64,000 nucleotides of DNA from JAZKAR01 sp040389065 (GTDB lineage Bacteria; Pseudomonadota; Gammaproteobacteria; Burkholderiales; Casimicrobiaceae). Under the pieces are notes generated by a model that made no database searches, was not told the DNA's origin, and saw only the letters and a list, made by a program, of their open reading frames with translations. Where the stretch lies: contig JAZKAR010000017.1 of NCBI GenBank assembly GCA_040389065.1, forward strand, positions 1 through 64,000, written 5' to 3'. The position numbers and the translations under genes are program-made. Every line of letters starts with the position of its first letter. Positions within the stretch are counted from its first letter, which is position 1. Positions 16,794 to 27,036 of this stretch are shown piece by piece.

Positions 16794-19700
16794 TTATCTT
16801 AATATCACCTCTCTCCACGAAACACGCTTATTAGGAGTAGCTTTTAGATTCACTCCAATAGGAGAAGTGTAGGCTGTTTTCAATAGTGAGCAAGGGGGAT
16901 TACCACATTTAAATGCTTTAGGTTTAATCCAAACAGAAGAATCTACTGCGCTTCCTGTATCGCCTAGATTAGCACCGCTTGCATACATAGATTGATTGTT
17001 ATACATAAGCTGATCATTGCTATCAACTTTGCCATCAAAATTAATATCGAACACACCTACATCTGGCCTCTGGCCTGTGCATGCGCTCAAAGATAAATAC
17101 GAAGACCATACAGGATTTTTATTACAGGAACTGGCATCTGCTTTCATCGTATAAAAATACACATTACCATTTACGATATAAGGTGGTACCACGACTCTGT
17201 TTGTTGCCAAGTCAAGACTCCAACCGCGTTGTGTACTCCAATTTACTGTTGAATTTGATGTGACGATTAAGCTACTAACAGCACTTGAACTTGTACCAGG
17301 TGTAGCTTCCTCTGTACTTAAGATTGATTGCGATTGCAGCATGCTTCGGTTAATGGGAAGATTAAGATTTGTTAAATCATCCGAAATACCATACATACTT
17401 TGAATTTGGGTTGTATCACCATCGTTTTGTGCAAAATACTGGCCCGTTCCAAACACTACAATAACGCCTGTTTTCGTACAATGATACATGATGCTGGGCG
17501 CGGTAGAAATAGATTGAGCAGTATTCGTTACAGAATCTACAGCTCTGAATATTCGAGTCACACTCCATGTAGCAGGATCTCCTCGCAAATCAAAACGCCA
17601 AAGATTACCGTTCAGATCTCCTGCATAAGCAAAATCAACTTTTCCATCTAAATCAATATCTACAGGTGTAGGAGTAGAAAGCCCCCCTGTTGTTCCTGTT
17701 AATATTTTCTTATAGCTGGGTGTACCCCCACTAACATCAACATACGCTACGATCAAAGCGGTACTATTATTAGGCGCATTGTAACCATTGCCTGTAATTA
17801 AAGCCCAACGGTTATTAGACATTTTTGCCACTTGCATGGAAAGACCATCGTGGTTGCGATTGACTTGTCCACGATTGAGAATATTGCCAATATCGCCATC
17901 TGTTTCACTATTAAGCTCCCACAGAACAATATTTTGGGCATTAGTTTCTGCTGCTGCAAGTTTAGTAGGGCTAGTAATATCGAGAGCAAACACTCCTGAG
18001 CCGCCGGCTCCTGGAAAACCAATCAATTGTGTACTCCAGGCTCCATTTAAAACAACTTCCGTTACGATGGGTGTTTCATTTACAAAAAAATCATGGGTAT
18101 ACGTTTGGCTGCTTAAAGATTTGAGTTTTGAAAAAACAGAATTTGGTATAAAAGCAAATACTTCTTGCAACGTTATGGCATCAAATCCATGCAGCATGCC
18201 ATCATTAGCCCCTACATAAACAAGCGGGCGCCGATTAACTACACTCTTTGCAAACGTTGCAAAAGAAGGTGTACCCTTAGGAAAATCTGATGCGCTAAAC
18301 CCTGATTGTGAGATACCAACATATACTGGCGAACTATCAATAATATCTCCTAATACTGTTGTGCCTCTTGCACGAAAACCATTAATATCAGCCTTACTTT
18401 CTTCATGGGAACGATCGCCACGCACATAATCTAAACGCTGATTACCTATCGTTGCCGTATCGCCTGTCTGTAACATTTTCCCTTGGAGATAATTACCTAT
18501 ACTGCTCCATGTAAAAGGTGAGCCTTTAATTGCTGCTCCTGCCGCTGTACGTTTAGCAGTAATAATTTGGCGAGGTTTACCATTTACCGTAGCATTTAAA
18601 AGCCATTTGGCAGCATTTGGAGTATTCGCGTGATTGGTGTTATTAAGAACGACATTAAAATCAATTGCATTATTCAAATTGTATGTAACCACCCCATTAT
18701 TCGTTGTATAGGTAGGGGGGGCATACATTAAATTACCTTGCCATATTGCATTGCCTTGATTGTAATAAAGGGTTTTATAGACTTGCGTTTCAGCTGAAGG
18801 ATTTAAGGATTTACTGAGTGCAATGTGTCCGTTGCTTTGAATCGTTCTTGTTTGGTCATCAACATGGGTAAATATCTTACTTAAACCATTTTTAATATTA
18901 AAAGGCGTGTCTGCCATTAAAAAATTGTCAGGTACGCCATCATTATTTGCATCCCAAGAGGCACGCCGAGCATTAGGGTGGGCCGTTTTTTCATCAATCG
19001 TAAAACCGCCATATTTTGCAGCCAACCAGTAAGGCGTAGGATCTCTTCCGAAAGGAATGGAAGGATCATTCTGTAGGCGGCCAGGTGATAATTGCTCATG
19101 TACATCTAAGGTAAATATATCAACAGATTGTCTATCTGGTAAATCTGAACGTATATCCCCCGCATGTGCCCAAAACGCTAAACCAGCAAGATTGGGCGTA
19201 ATATCTCCCCAGCAACCGCGGTCACTACTAGCGCCGCCTGGGCATCTTAAAATATTGCTATTAATTAAATCACCACCTTCGTAAGCACTCATTACATCAA
19301 TCCAAGCTTTAACATTCAAGCCTGGAACTGTGTTACTAGGCGTAAGTTTTGTGCAAACCTCTCCGGCATCAGGTGAATATACTCCTCCTGGTATTCTTCC
19401 ATCGCAATTCTGATTAGCATCACCAATAAACACTAAATTATTTTTTTGACATGCGTTAATTAATGGATCTTTATAACTAGAAAAAATAGGGAAACCATCT
19501 GTATTCATCGATTGAAAAGGTGCAGAAGTTGCAATATCTTTCATAAACTCAGGTGTGGCATTTGCTATTTTGGTAGGATACTTCGTGTATGGCAGAGCAA
19601 GATAGCGCAGGCTTTCATATAAAAGTTCTCCGGTAGTATCCCCCTGCACATAGCGCCATCCCGACGGCCCTGCAATACTACCAAATTGATTAATATAGTT

Positions 19701-20912
19701 AATCAATCCGCTATTTTTACGACCTAGCGGTTGGTACACTGTATTTGAACTTCCCCCTGCAAAACTTTCAGGATCAAAAATAAATACACCGGTTGCGTCA
19801 TCAATTTCTTTTTTTGAATCAGGCATTGACCCATTAATACTTTTCAGCGGCGAACGCATAACTCCGCCTGCATGATGCGTAGCAAAATCAACATTTACAT
19901 AAGAATAAGCGCCAAATCTAGCTTTGTTTTGATATTGTTGAATTAAACCAATAGGTTTGTAATATTGATTAGATCCATTTTTAGAATAAGGCTGGCAATT
20001 ACTTTCTATACCGCTACTTGCATCACAAACCGCTACAGATATTCGTGGAAATCTATTTCGAGGCATTGTACTCCAATTAAATCCTGTAGCTTCGTTAGCA
20101 GTATCGGCAGGGTCAATAATACGCATACGATCACCATGAGGTTCAGCATGTGCAACGGTAGGCGTATCCATACACGAGTTAAACCGGCAACCCCAATACC
20201 AACCAGGATGCCCTTCAGCAAGGCCGCCCTGCCCCCAGGAAGAAGGCGCTCCTCGAGCAACAATATAAGGTTTATTAAATGGGGTGATAGCCGTATATTT
20301 TGTTACCACGCCCGAGCATAGCCAAACATCAGGAAAACTTAACTCAGATGCCTTACCATCCATCCAACTTCTAACAATACGGGTTGCCGTAGGGCTATCG
20401 ACATCACGCGTGCCCCCTGTAAGGTATTTTCTAAACACATCGAGAGATGATGTCGTCAGCCAATTTAAAAAATTGCCATTCCATGCCCTACCTTGCCCTC
20501 TTTCACAACTATAACTATTTCCGGCATCAGGTGCATAACCAGCGGGCTTAAAATACTCATCATTCAAAGAATTACCTGATCCGTTACTAATATAGTGATA
20601 GCATTTGTTCGAATCAAAATAACCGTCATATACTTTTGCAGGTTGAAATGCAGTATCTGCTGCTACCATAAGATCATGGCCTGGCGCCATGTACCCTTCA
20701 TGGTTTATCTTCAAATCGCTTTCTGAAGCTTTATAAGCAGCCGTACCTGCCAGAGGAAACTCTACCGATAAAGAAAGTAGAAGATTAGGCGGTGCGGCAA
20801 GAGGAATATAGAGAGGACGGGTTGCAAATGTAACCGCCCAAACGCTAGCAGGAAGTAACACAAAAAGGAGGCTTCCTAATATGTTAGAAAATGTTTTGAC
20901 TAACACTTGCAT
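16794..20912 (-). CDS. pilY1: PilC/PilY1 type IV pilus tip-associated protein
   Basis: A 1372-residue secreted protein, the size range of PilY1. A signal peptide (LGSLLFVLLPASVWA) precedes a long, variable N-terminal region. The C-terminal half from about residue 850 is the conserved beta-propeller: RRPLVYVGANDGMLHGFDA, IGFPGAGGSGVFALD, then PVDIDLDGKVDFAYAGDLNG with the calcium-binding loop that controls pilus retraction. Further calcium-like loops are DANNDGVPDN in the middle and DINFDGKVDSND near the end. PilY1 supports pilus biogenesis, adhesion and surface sensing. The minor pilins fimT, pilV, pilW, pilX and pilE that usually surround it are absent, so it stands alone here. Confidence 0.93.
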   Translation of the reverse strand: MQVLVKTFSNILGSLLFVLLPASVWAVTFATRPLYIPLAAPPNLLLSLSVEFPLAGTAAYKASESDLKINHEGYMAPGHDLMVAADTAFQPAKVYDGYFDSNKCYHYISNGSGNSLNDEYFKPAGYAPDAGNSYSCERGQGRAWNGNFLNWLTTSSLDVFRKYLTGGTRDVDSPTATRIVRSWMDGKASELSFPDVWLCSGVVTKYTAITPFNKPYIVARGAPSSWGQGGLAEGHPGWYWGCRFNSCMDTPTVAHAEPHGDRMRIIDPADTANEATGFNWSTMPRNRFPRISVAVCDASSGIESNCQPYSKNGSNQYYKPIGLIQQYQNKARFGAYSYVNVDFATHHAGGVMRSPLKSINGSMPDSKKEIDDATGVFIFDPESFAGGSSNTVYQPLGRKNSGLINYINQFGSIAGPSGWRYVQGDTTGELLYESLRYLALPYTKYPTKIANATPEFMKDIATSAPFQSMNTDGFPIFSSYKDPLINACQKNNLVFIGDANQNCDGRIPGGVYSPDAGEVCTKLTPSNTVPGLNVKAWIDVMSAYEGGDLINSNILRCPGGASSDRGCWGDITPNLAGLAFWAHAGDIRSDLPDRQSVDIFTLDVHEQLSPGRLQNDPSIPFGRDPTPYWLAAKYGGFTIDEKTAHPNARRASWDANNDGVPDNFLMADTPFNIKNGLSKIFTHVDDQTRTIQSNGHIALSKSLNPSAETQVYKTLYYNQGNAIWQGNLMYAPPTYTTNNGVVTYNLNNAIDFNVVLNNTNHANTPNAAKWLLNATVNGKPRQIITAKRTAAGAAIKGSPFTWSSIGNYLQGKMLQTGDTATIGNQRLDYVRGDRSHEESKADINGFRARGTTVLGDIIDSSPVYVGISQSGFSASDFPKGTPSFATFAKSVVNRRPLVYVGANDGMLHGFDAITLQEVFAFIPNSVFSKLKSLSSQTYTHDFFVNETPIVTEVVLNGAWSTQLIGFPGAGGSGVFALDITSPTKLAAAETNAQNIVLWELNSETDGDIGNILNRGQVNRNHDGLSMQVAKMSNNRWALITGNGYNAPNNSTALIVAYVDVSGGTPSYKKILTGTTGGLSTPTPVDIDLDGKVDFAYAGDLNGNLWRFDLRGDPATWSVTRIFRAVDSVTNTAQSISTAPSIMYHCTKTGVIVVFGTGQYFAQNDGDTTQIQSMYGISDDLTNLNLPINRSMLQSQSILSTEEATPGTSSSAVSSLIVTSNSTVNWSTQRGWSLDLATNRVVVPPYIVNGNVYFYTMKADASSCNKNPVWSSYLSLSACTGQRPDVGVFDINFDGKVDSNDQLMYNNQSMYASGANLGDTGSAVDSSVWIKPKAFKCGNPPCSLLKTAYTSPIGVNLKATPNKRVSWREVILR

Positions 20913-21557
20913 ATAAACCTTTCGTGCTTACAAAGCTAAAAGCAGAGCGAAAAGGAATACCCTTTTCTTGTATCTTTAAATATAGAAGGCAATTAAGGAT
21001 TTAGCAACACTAAACAATTGTAACTAAACAAAATTTAACTACACTTACGTTTCTCAACAAAGCTAATTTCTGTCAGATGCATAACAATATATGTTGAAAC
21101 TTTTACGAAAATAAATGCTATTTTTGATTGCTTGTTACCTAAGCTTTTTATATCGGCTGGTTTAAGAAGTTGAATAAGAAAATATAGAATTGTCATTAAC
21201 AAGCACAACCGTTTGCGTTATTAGCGTTAGCACCTTATTTAGCTATTTTCTGCGTGCTTTTACTATGCATAAAACATGTATTCTCTACATGCGTGATACT
21301 TTTCGTGTTTTACAACATTTAAAGTAAAAGATTAAATGTTTTCATTAGAGTAAATCATTTCCAAGTAGTTTCCAAATGTATAAGCCTGAAAGAACTTGCT
21401 AATGCTTATTAGTATAATAGTCAGATAGGTTAATCCATCTGCAAGAAGAATAATTACTTAGGAATGGAAATTTAAACTTCAAATGCTTATGCTTTAAAAA
21501 ATATTGAACTCACAGATTAACTTTTTGTTAATAGGTGCTTTTAAGCATGAAAAGTGT
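20913..21557. other. Intergenic region, nothing recognised
   Basis: About 645 bp upstream of pilY1 and downstream of apt. AT-rich; it must contain the pilY1 promoter, but I could not single one out. No repeat copy or short gene is evident. Confidence 0.5.
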
Positions 21558-22109
21558 TTAAAACTCACAGATTACAAATGTTTCCACACCATTTTCTTTT
21601 AATTTTTTTGAGCCACCCAATGAAGGCAAACTTACAATTGCTGCCCCTTCAACAACCGTGGCGCCTGTTCGTTGTAACAATTTTACGCCAGCCATCATTG
21701 TTCCACCGGTTGCAATTAAATCATCAATGATTAGCACTCGATCACCAGGCATGCAAGCATCTACATGTAATTCCATGGTAGCACTACCATATTCTAATTC
21801 ATACTCTTCATCAAACGTATCAAACGGTAGCTTACCTTTTTTCCGAATAGGAATAAAACCAAGGTTTAATTCATACGCAATCACACTGCCTAGAATAAAA
21901 CCTCGCGCATCCATTCCTGCTACTAAGGTCAAACCATGATCCATATAGCGATGTACAAATAAATCGATTAACACCCGAAAGGTTTTGGGGTGTTTTAATA
22001 CCGGAGTAATATCTCTAAAGCTCACTCCTGGCTGAGGCCAATCAGGTACTAAACGGATGTGACGCTTAATATAATGCGCATCATGTATAGGTAAAATAGA
22101 GTAAGACAT
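21558..22109 (-). CDS. apt: Adenine phosphoribosyltransferase
   Basis: Salvages adenine with PRPP to give AMP in the cytoplasm. At 183 residues it is the normal length. The PRPP loop is RVLIIDDLIATGGTMMAG, preceded by the flexible loop RKKGKLPFDTFDEEYELEYG, and the N-terminal PGVSFRDITPVL block is typical of Apt. It is a single gene, separated by about 210 bases from the efflux operon on the same strand, so probably transcribed independently. Confidence 0.95.
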   Translation of the reverse strand: MSYSILPIHDAHYIKRHIRLVPDWPQPGVSFRDITPVLKHPKTFRVLIDLFVHRYMDHGLTLVAGMDARGFILGSVIAYELNLGFIPIRKKGKLPFDTFDEEYELEYGSATMELHVDACMPGDRVLIIDDLIATGGTMMAGVKLLQRTGATVVEGAAIVSLPSLGGSKKLKENGVETFVICEF

Positions 22110-22322
22110 TAATCACTCGCTTTAGAGATATTCTTTATCTTTATCGGCACTTACCCTAAGGGGCTATAATCTAGGCTTCATACTAAAACAATGTTTCTTC
22201 ACATTGCAATTTCTGCATCTGGCATGATTGCCCTAGTGCACGATGGTGCTTACCTGTACCTAGTAGATTAGTAGATGCAGAAACCCATCAGTTTTATGAG
22301 CGTATTCTATTCCAGATATAAC

Positions 22323-23780
22323 CTAAACAGGTTTCCACCCTCCCCCCAATGCTTTATAAATACTCACTAAGGTAGTTGCCATAGCTGTTTGGCTCTGAGT
22401 AAATTGCGATTGATCAGTAATACGGCGACGCTCAGCATCTAACACTGTCAATATATCAATAGCACCTGCTTCAAAGCGGATGCGCGAAATCTGATTCATT
22501 TCTTGAGCAGATTGCAATGCTTTATATAAATATTCACTTTGTTGCGCTGTACGGCTATAACTGACTAAAGCACCTTCTGTTTCTTCTAGAGCGGTTAAAA
22601 CGGTACCTTCATACACGGCTAAAGCAGCATTCGCCTGTGCTTTACTGCCTTCAATGCGCGAACGAATACGCCCAAAATCTAAGGCTGTCCAAGCGATCGA
22701 AGCGCCTAAGTTATATAAAAATGCCTGGCTATCGGTAAGCAACCCTAAGGTTCCAGCATTTAAACCGAGCCGACCTGTAAAGTTAACGGTCGGGAATAAA
22801 TCAGCGGTATTAAAACCAATATTGGCTGTGGCTGCAGCTAAGCGACGCTCAGCCTGGCGCACATCAGGGCGGCGGCGCAATAATGAAGCAGGAGTTCCAA
22901 TTTTTTGTAACGCAGGCAAGCCTGGTAAAGGCTGAGGCTTAGACAAAGTCTGATTTAACGCTAATGGCATTTGCCCTGTTAGCCTAGCTAGGCGGTATCG
23001 AATACGCTCAAGGCTACTTTCTAGTTGCGGTAAATTAGCACGTGTGCTTTCTAGCAACTCAGATACTTGCTCAACCTCTAAACGCCCGCTGCGCCCCAGA
23101 TCAAAACGGGTTTTAACGACACTTTGTAATGCCTCAAGATTTTTTAACGTTTCTTGTGATAGCGCTATTTGTGCCTGAAGCCCTCTTAATTGAAAATATT
23201 GGCTTGCGACTTCAGCGGTTACACTTACTTGGGCTGCGTGAATACCTGCCTCTTCAGCAGACGTTAACGCAGCGCTCATCTGTTTGGCGCGAAAAAAACG
23301 CCCAAACAAATTCGCTTCCCAGCTCATGTCTACCCCTAAGCCATGCGTCGTTTGGGTTCTATCGGAACGCGAACCTGGTTTTAATGTTTGCCCTGTTACT
23401 GCTTTTTCAACAGAATAGTCTACCCCTATAGTAGGGAAAAACTCCGCTTCCACACCGCGATCTTGCGCACGAGCAGCCTGCAAATTAGCAACAGCGACTT
23501 TAACTTCAGGATTATTCTTCAGCGCAGCGCTTACCAATTGATTGAGTAATGGATCATTAAAGGCTGTCCAAAATTCAGCAATAGGCTCCTCTGCCACCGC
23601 TGTTGCCCCAGGAGCATTATAAAAACCTTCCTCGACTTTTATCTCAGGCTTTTTATAATCGGGGCCTGCTGCACAGCCTGCCAGTACCAACGTTATGATA
23701 CTCAAGGCTAGTGATGATGAAGGTTTACGTGTTGACCATTTAGAATGGTACGATTTAGAGTTTAGCCATATCGTTAACAT
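22323..23780 (-). CDS. RND efflux outer-membrane channel, OprM/AdeK (NodT) type
   Basis: A 485-residue TolC-like outer-membrane factor. The N-terminal signal ends in the lipobox ITLVLAGC, so it is a lipoprotein like OprM; residues PDYKKPEI after the Cys are the usual OprM-family start. Two outer-membrane-efflux repeats follow; RRRPDVRQAERRLAAATANIG marks the second half. The annotated start adds a long pre-signal segment, and a later start is possible. Its start codon overlaps the stop of the pump gene by one base (TAATG), so it is the third gene of the efflux operon and supplies the exit duct. Confidence 0.93.
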   Translation of the reverse strand: MLTIWLNSKSYHSKWSTRKPSSSLALSIITLVLAGCAAGPDYKKPEIKVEEGFYNAPGATAVAEEPIAEFWTAFNDPLLNQLVSAALKNNPEVKVAVANLQAARAQDRGVEAEFFPTIGVDYSVEKAVTGQTLKPGSRSDRTQTTHGLGVDMSWEANLFGRFFRAKQMSAALTSAEEAGIHAAQVSVTAEVASQYFQLRGLQAQIALSQETLKNLEALQSVVKTRFDLGRSGRLEVEQVSELLESTRANLPQLESSLERIRYRLARLTGQMPLALNQTLSKPQPLPGLPALQKIGTPASLLRRRPDVRQAERRLAAATANIGFNTADLFPTVNFTGRLGLNAGTLGLLTDSQAFLYNLGASIAWTALDFGRIRSRIEGSKAQANAALAVYEGTVLTALEETEGALVSYSRTAQQSEYLYKALQSAQEMNQISRIRFEAGAIDILTVLDAERRRITDQSQFTQSQTAMATTLVSIYKALGGGWKPV

Positions 23781-26700
23781 TATGATACTGCCCCTTTTTG
23801 TTCAATAGGATGAGCTGAGTGCTTGCTGCTTTTAAGAGGTGTGCGGCGTAATAACACATAAAACACAGGTGTTAAAAATATACCGAATAAAGTAACCCCC
23901 ACCATACCACTAAACACCGCAATTCCCATAGCCCGGCGCATTTCGCTACCTGCGCCTGATCCTAATATTAAAGGAATCACGCCAGCACAAAAAGCGATAG
24001 AAGTCATTAAAATGGGGCGCAATCGTAACCGTGCCGCTTCGACAACTGCATGCTGAATCGAATGGCCTTGAAACTCCAGCTCTCTTGCAAACTCGACAAT
24101 TAAAATTGCGTTTTTACAGGCAAGGCCCAATAAGACCACCAAAGCTATTTGTGTGAACACATTATTATCACCGGGCTGACCAAGAAATGAACTAATCCAT
24201 ACCCCTATCATCGCACTGAGAATACATAAAGGCACTATCAGTAAAATAGCCAGAGGCATTGACCAGCTCTCATACGTAGCGGCTAATACAAAAAATACCA
24301 GCACGATACATAGAGGGAAAATATAAATCATGGTATTACCCGCAATTTTTTCCTGATAAACCAGTTCTGTCCACTCATACCCTACACCGTGAGGCAGACT
24401 TTTTTTCAACAAAGCTTCAATTTCTGCCTGAGCCTGCCCTGAACTAAATCCTGGCTTTGGGCTACCATTAATATCAGCAGAAGGATAACTATTATGCCGT
24501 GTAACACGTGTAGGCCCAAAGCTAGATTTAACCGTCAGCATAGAGCTTAAAGGAACTCCTTCCCCTTGCTCATTACGCGTTTTTAATTGAAGCATTGCAT
24601 CAGCGGTTGCACGGTAAGGTGCATCAGCTTGAATAACTACTGAAAATGTTTTTCCAAAGCGGTTAAAGTCATTTACGTATAAAGACCCTAGATACATTTG
24701 CATCGTGTCATACACATCGCGCAAACTTACCCCCATTTGCTTAGCTTTTGTACGATCAACATCTGCAAACAGTTGGGGTACATTAATATCATAGGTTGAA
24801 TACGGCATACCTATTGAGCTTTGAGGGTTGCTATACACTTGTCCTAATACGCCCCATACCGCTCCAAATAAAGCTTGCTCGCCTAAACCTTTGCGATCTT
24901 GCACCTGCAATTTAAACCCACCGGCATTTCCTAAACCATCTACCGCAGGTGGAGGTACCACAAACATTCGAGCACCCTGAATTTGTTGAATAGCGCCGTT
25001 CACTTTTCCTAAAATAGCTTCTTTAGAAAGATCTCCAGTTGTGCGTTTTTCAAAGGCAGATAAACCAAAGAATACAATTCCTTCGTTAGGCGCTGTTGAA
25101 AAGCCTGCAATCGATAACCCAGGGAAAGCAATTGAATTTTCGATACCAGGTATTTTTAATGCAATATCGCTCATTCTGCGAATCACTGCATCGGTACGCT
25201 CAAGCGATGAACCTGCGGGTAGCTGTGCAATACCAATCAAATACTGTTTATCAGGCGATGGCACAAATCCAGTAGGAATTTTATTGAATAAAAGTACAGT
25301 ACACACGACCAAAATGAGATAAATCAATATTGGCATGCCTTTACGCGCTACGCTTTTCTCAACGCGTCTTCCATACGCATCTGAGGTGCGATTAAATAAC
25401 CAGTTAAAGCCTCTGAAAAAAGGGCCGCAAAAACGATCCATCTGACGGGTTAACCAATCCTTGGGTGCATCATGCCCACGCAATAATAAAGCGGCTAATG
25501 CAGGCGAAAGTGTTAACGAATTAATGGCTGAAATAACGGTGGAGATCGCAATGGTAACTGCAAACTGGCGATAAAATTGACCGCTTAAACCGCTTACGAA
25601 AGCCAAAGGCACAAATACAGCACATAACACTAACGCAATCGCAACAATCGGCCCTGAAACTTCTCGCATTGCTTTTACGCTGGCATCATAGGCGCTTAAA
25701 CCATGTTCAATATTACGCTCAACGTTTTCTACCACAACAATGGCATCATCCACCACAATTCCAATGGCGAGTACCAATCCAAATAGTGTAAGCGTGTTTA
25801 TCGAAAAGCCAAGCATCCACAATACTGCAAAGGTTCCTACCACTGAAACAGGAACAGCTAATAAAGGAATAATCGAAGCGCGCCAGGTTTGTAAAAACAA
25901 AATAACAACGATCACCACTAAAATAATAGCTTCAATCAGCGTGTGAATCACTTTATTGATCGATGCATCCACGAAACGGGTGGGGTCATACACAATACTG
26001 TACTCAACGCCTTCAGGAAAATCCTTTTTAAGGCGTTCCATGGTGGAACGCACCTGATCAGCCAGCGCTAACGCATTTGATTGAGGGGCTTGAAACACTG
26101 CTATTGCAGCGGCTTCTTTATTGTTAAGTAAGCTGCGTAATGCAAAGCTATTTGCACTCAATTCCACACGCCCAACATCTTTCACGCGAATCATGGAACC
26201 ATCACGTGTATCGCTTTTTAAAATAATATTGGCAAAGTCTTCTTCAGTTTGTAGTCGGCCCTGTGTATTTACAGATAATTCAAAATCTGTGCCTTTGGGC
26301 GAAGGTGAAGCACCGATAACCCCTGCTGCTACTTGGGCATTCTGTTCACGTACCGCATTGGCTACATCGGTAGCAGTTAGATTACGGGCGGCTAATTTAG
26401 AAGGATCAAGCCATAAACGCATGGCATAATCACCACCACCGAATAACAGCACTTGCCCCATACCTGATATTCGCAGTAACTCATTTTTTATATTAAGCTG
26501 CGCATAATTACGTAAATATAAAGCGTCGTAATGGTTATTGGGTGAAACCAAATGCACCACCATTGTAAGATTCGGCGCTGATTTTTCAGTGGTTACACCT
26601 ATCTGGCGCACAATATCTGGCAAGCGCGGTAAAGCACGGCTAATTCGGTTTTGAATAGCCGTTTCTGCCACTTCAGGATTGGTTCCAATTTTAAAGGTAG

Positions 26701-26980
26701 CCGTTAACATCAGCGTACCATCTGCCGTCGCTTGGCTATCTACATACAATAAATTTTCAACCCCGTTAATTTGCTCTTCCAGCGGCATGGCAACTGTTTC
26801 AGCAATTACACTAGGATTCGCCCCGGGAAACTGCGCACGCACCACAATATTAGGCGGTGATACTTCAGGGTATTCTGAAATGGGCAAGCGAAAAATAGCC
26901 ATCGCCCCCAACAAAAAAATCAACGACGATAGCACCGTCGCAAAGCGAGGGCGATCAATAAAAAAACGAGCAATATTCAT
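23780..26980 (-). CDS. RND multidrug efflux pump, AcrB/MexB/AdeJ (HAE1) type
   Basis: A 1066-residue proton-driven inner-membrane pump of standard HAE1 length. It opens MNIARFFIDRPRFATVLS, carries the proton-relay Asp pair in GIVVDDAIVVVENVER (TM4), and two large periplasmic loops. TM10-12 motifs (LGLACKNAILIVEFARE, RLRPILMTSIAF) are intact. It exports diverse hydrophobic drugs, dyes and detergents together with the adaptor and outer-membrane genes that flank it in the same operon. Order adaptor-pump-channel matches MexAB-OprM and AdeIJK. Regulation is probably by the divergent MarR-family gene. Confidence 0.96.
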   Translation of the reverse strand: MNIARFFIDRPRFATVLSSLIFLLGAMAIFRLPISEYPEVSPPNIVVRAQFPGANPSVIAETVAMPLEEQINGVENLLYVDSQATADGTLMLTATFKIGTNPEVAETAIQNRISRALPRLPDIVRQIGVTTEKSAPNLTMVVHLVSPNNHYDALYLRNYAQLNIKNELLRISGMGQVLLFGGGDYAMRLWLDPSKLAARNLTATDVANAVREQNAQVAAGVIGASPSPKGTDFELSVNTQGRLQTEEDFANIILKSDTRDGSMIRVKDVGRVELSANSFALRSLLNNKEAAAIAVFQAPQSNALALADQVRSTMERLKKDFPEGVEYSIVYDPTRFVDASINKVIHTLIEAIILVVIVVILFLQTWRASIIPLLAVPVSVVGTFAVLWMLGFSINTLTLFGLVLAIGIVVDDAIVVVENVERNIEHGLSAYDASVKAMREVSGPIVAIALVLCAVFVPLAFVSGLSGQFYRQFAVTIAISTVISAINSLTLSPALAALLLRGHDAPKDWLTRQMDRFCGPFFRGFNWLFNRTSDAYGRRVEKSVARKGMPILIYLILVVCTVLLFNKIPTGFVPSPDKQYLIGIAQLPAGSSLERTDAVIRRMSDIALKIPGIENSIAFPGLSIAGFSTAPNEGIVFFGLSAFEKRTTGDLSKEAILGKVNGAIQQIQGARMFVVPPPAVDGLGNAGGFKLQVQDRKGLGEQALFGAVWGVLGQVYSNPQSSIGMPYSTYDINVPQLFADVDRTKAKQMGVSLRDVYDTMQMYLGSLYVNDFNRFGKTFSVVIQADAPYRATADAMLQLKTRNEQGEGVPLSSMLTVKSSFGPTRVTRHNSYPSADINGSPKPGFSSGQAQAEIEALLKKSLPHGVGYEWTELVYQEKIAGNTMIYIFPLCIVLVFFVLAATYESWSMPLAILLIVPLCILSAMIGVWISSFLGQPGDNNVFTQIALVVLLGLACKNAILIVEFARELEFQGHSIQHAVVEAARLRLRPILMTSIAFCAGVIPLILGSGAGSEMRRAMGIAVFSGMVGVTLFGIFLTPVFYVLLRRTPLKSSKHSAHPIEQKGAVS

Positions 26981-27036
26981 GCTATAAAACCTTTGCGTTG
27001 AAGGACTAGGCCTAAGAAGTTTTTACTTCTCGTAGC

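Noticed and set aside
17788..20514. Several open frames on the plus strand within pilY1
   Set aside because: They are shadows of the pilY1 coding frame, without family motifs or ribosome sites.
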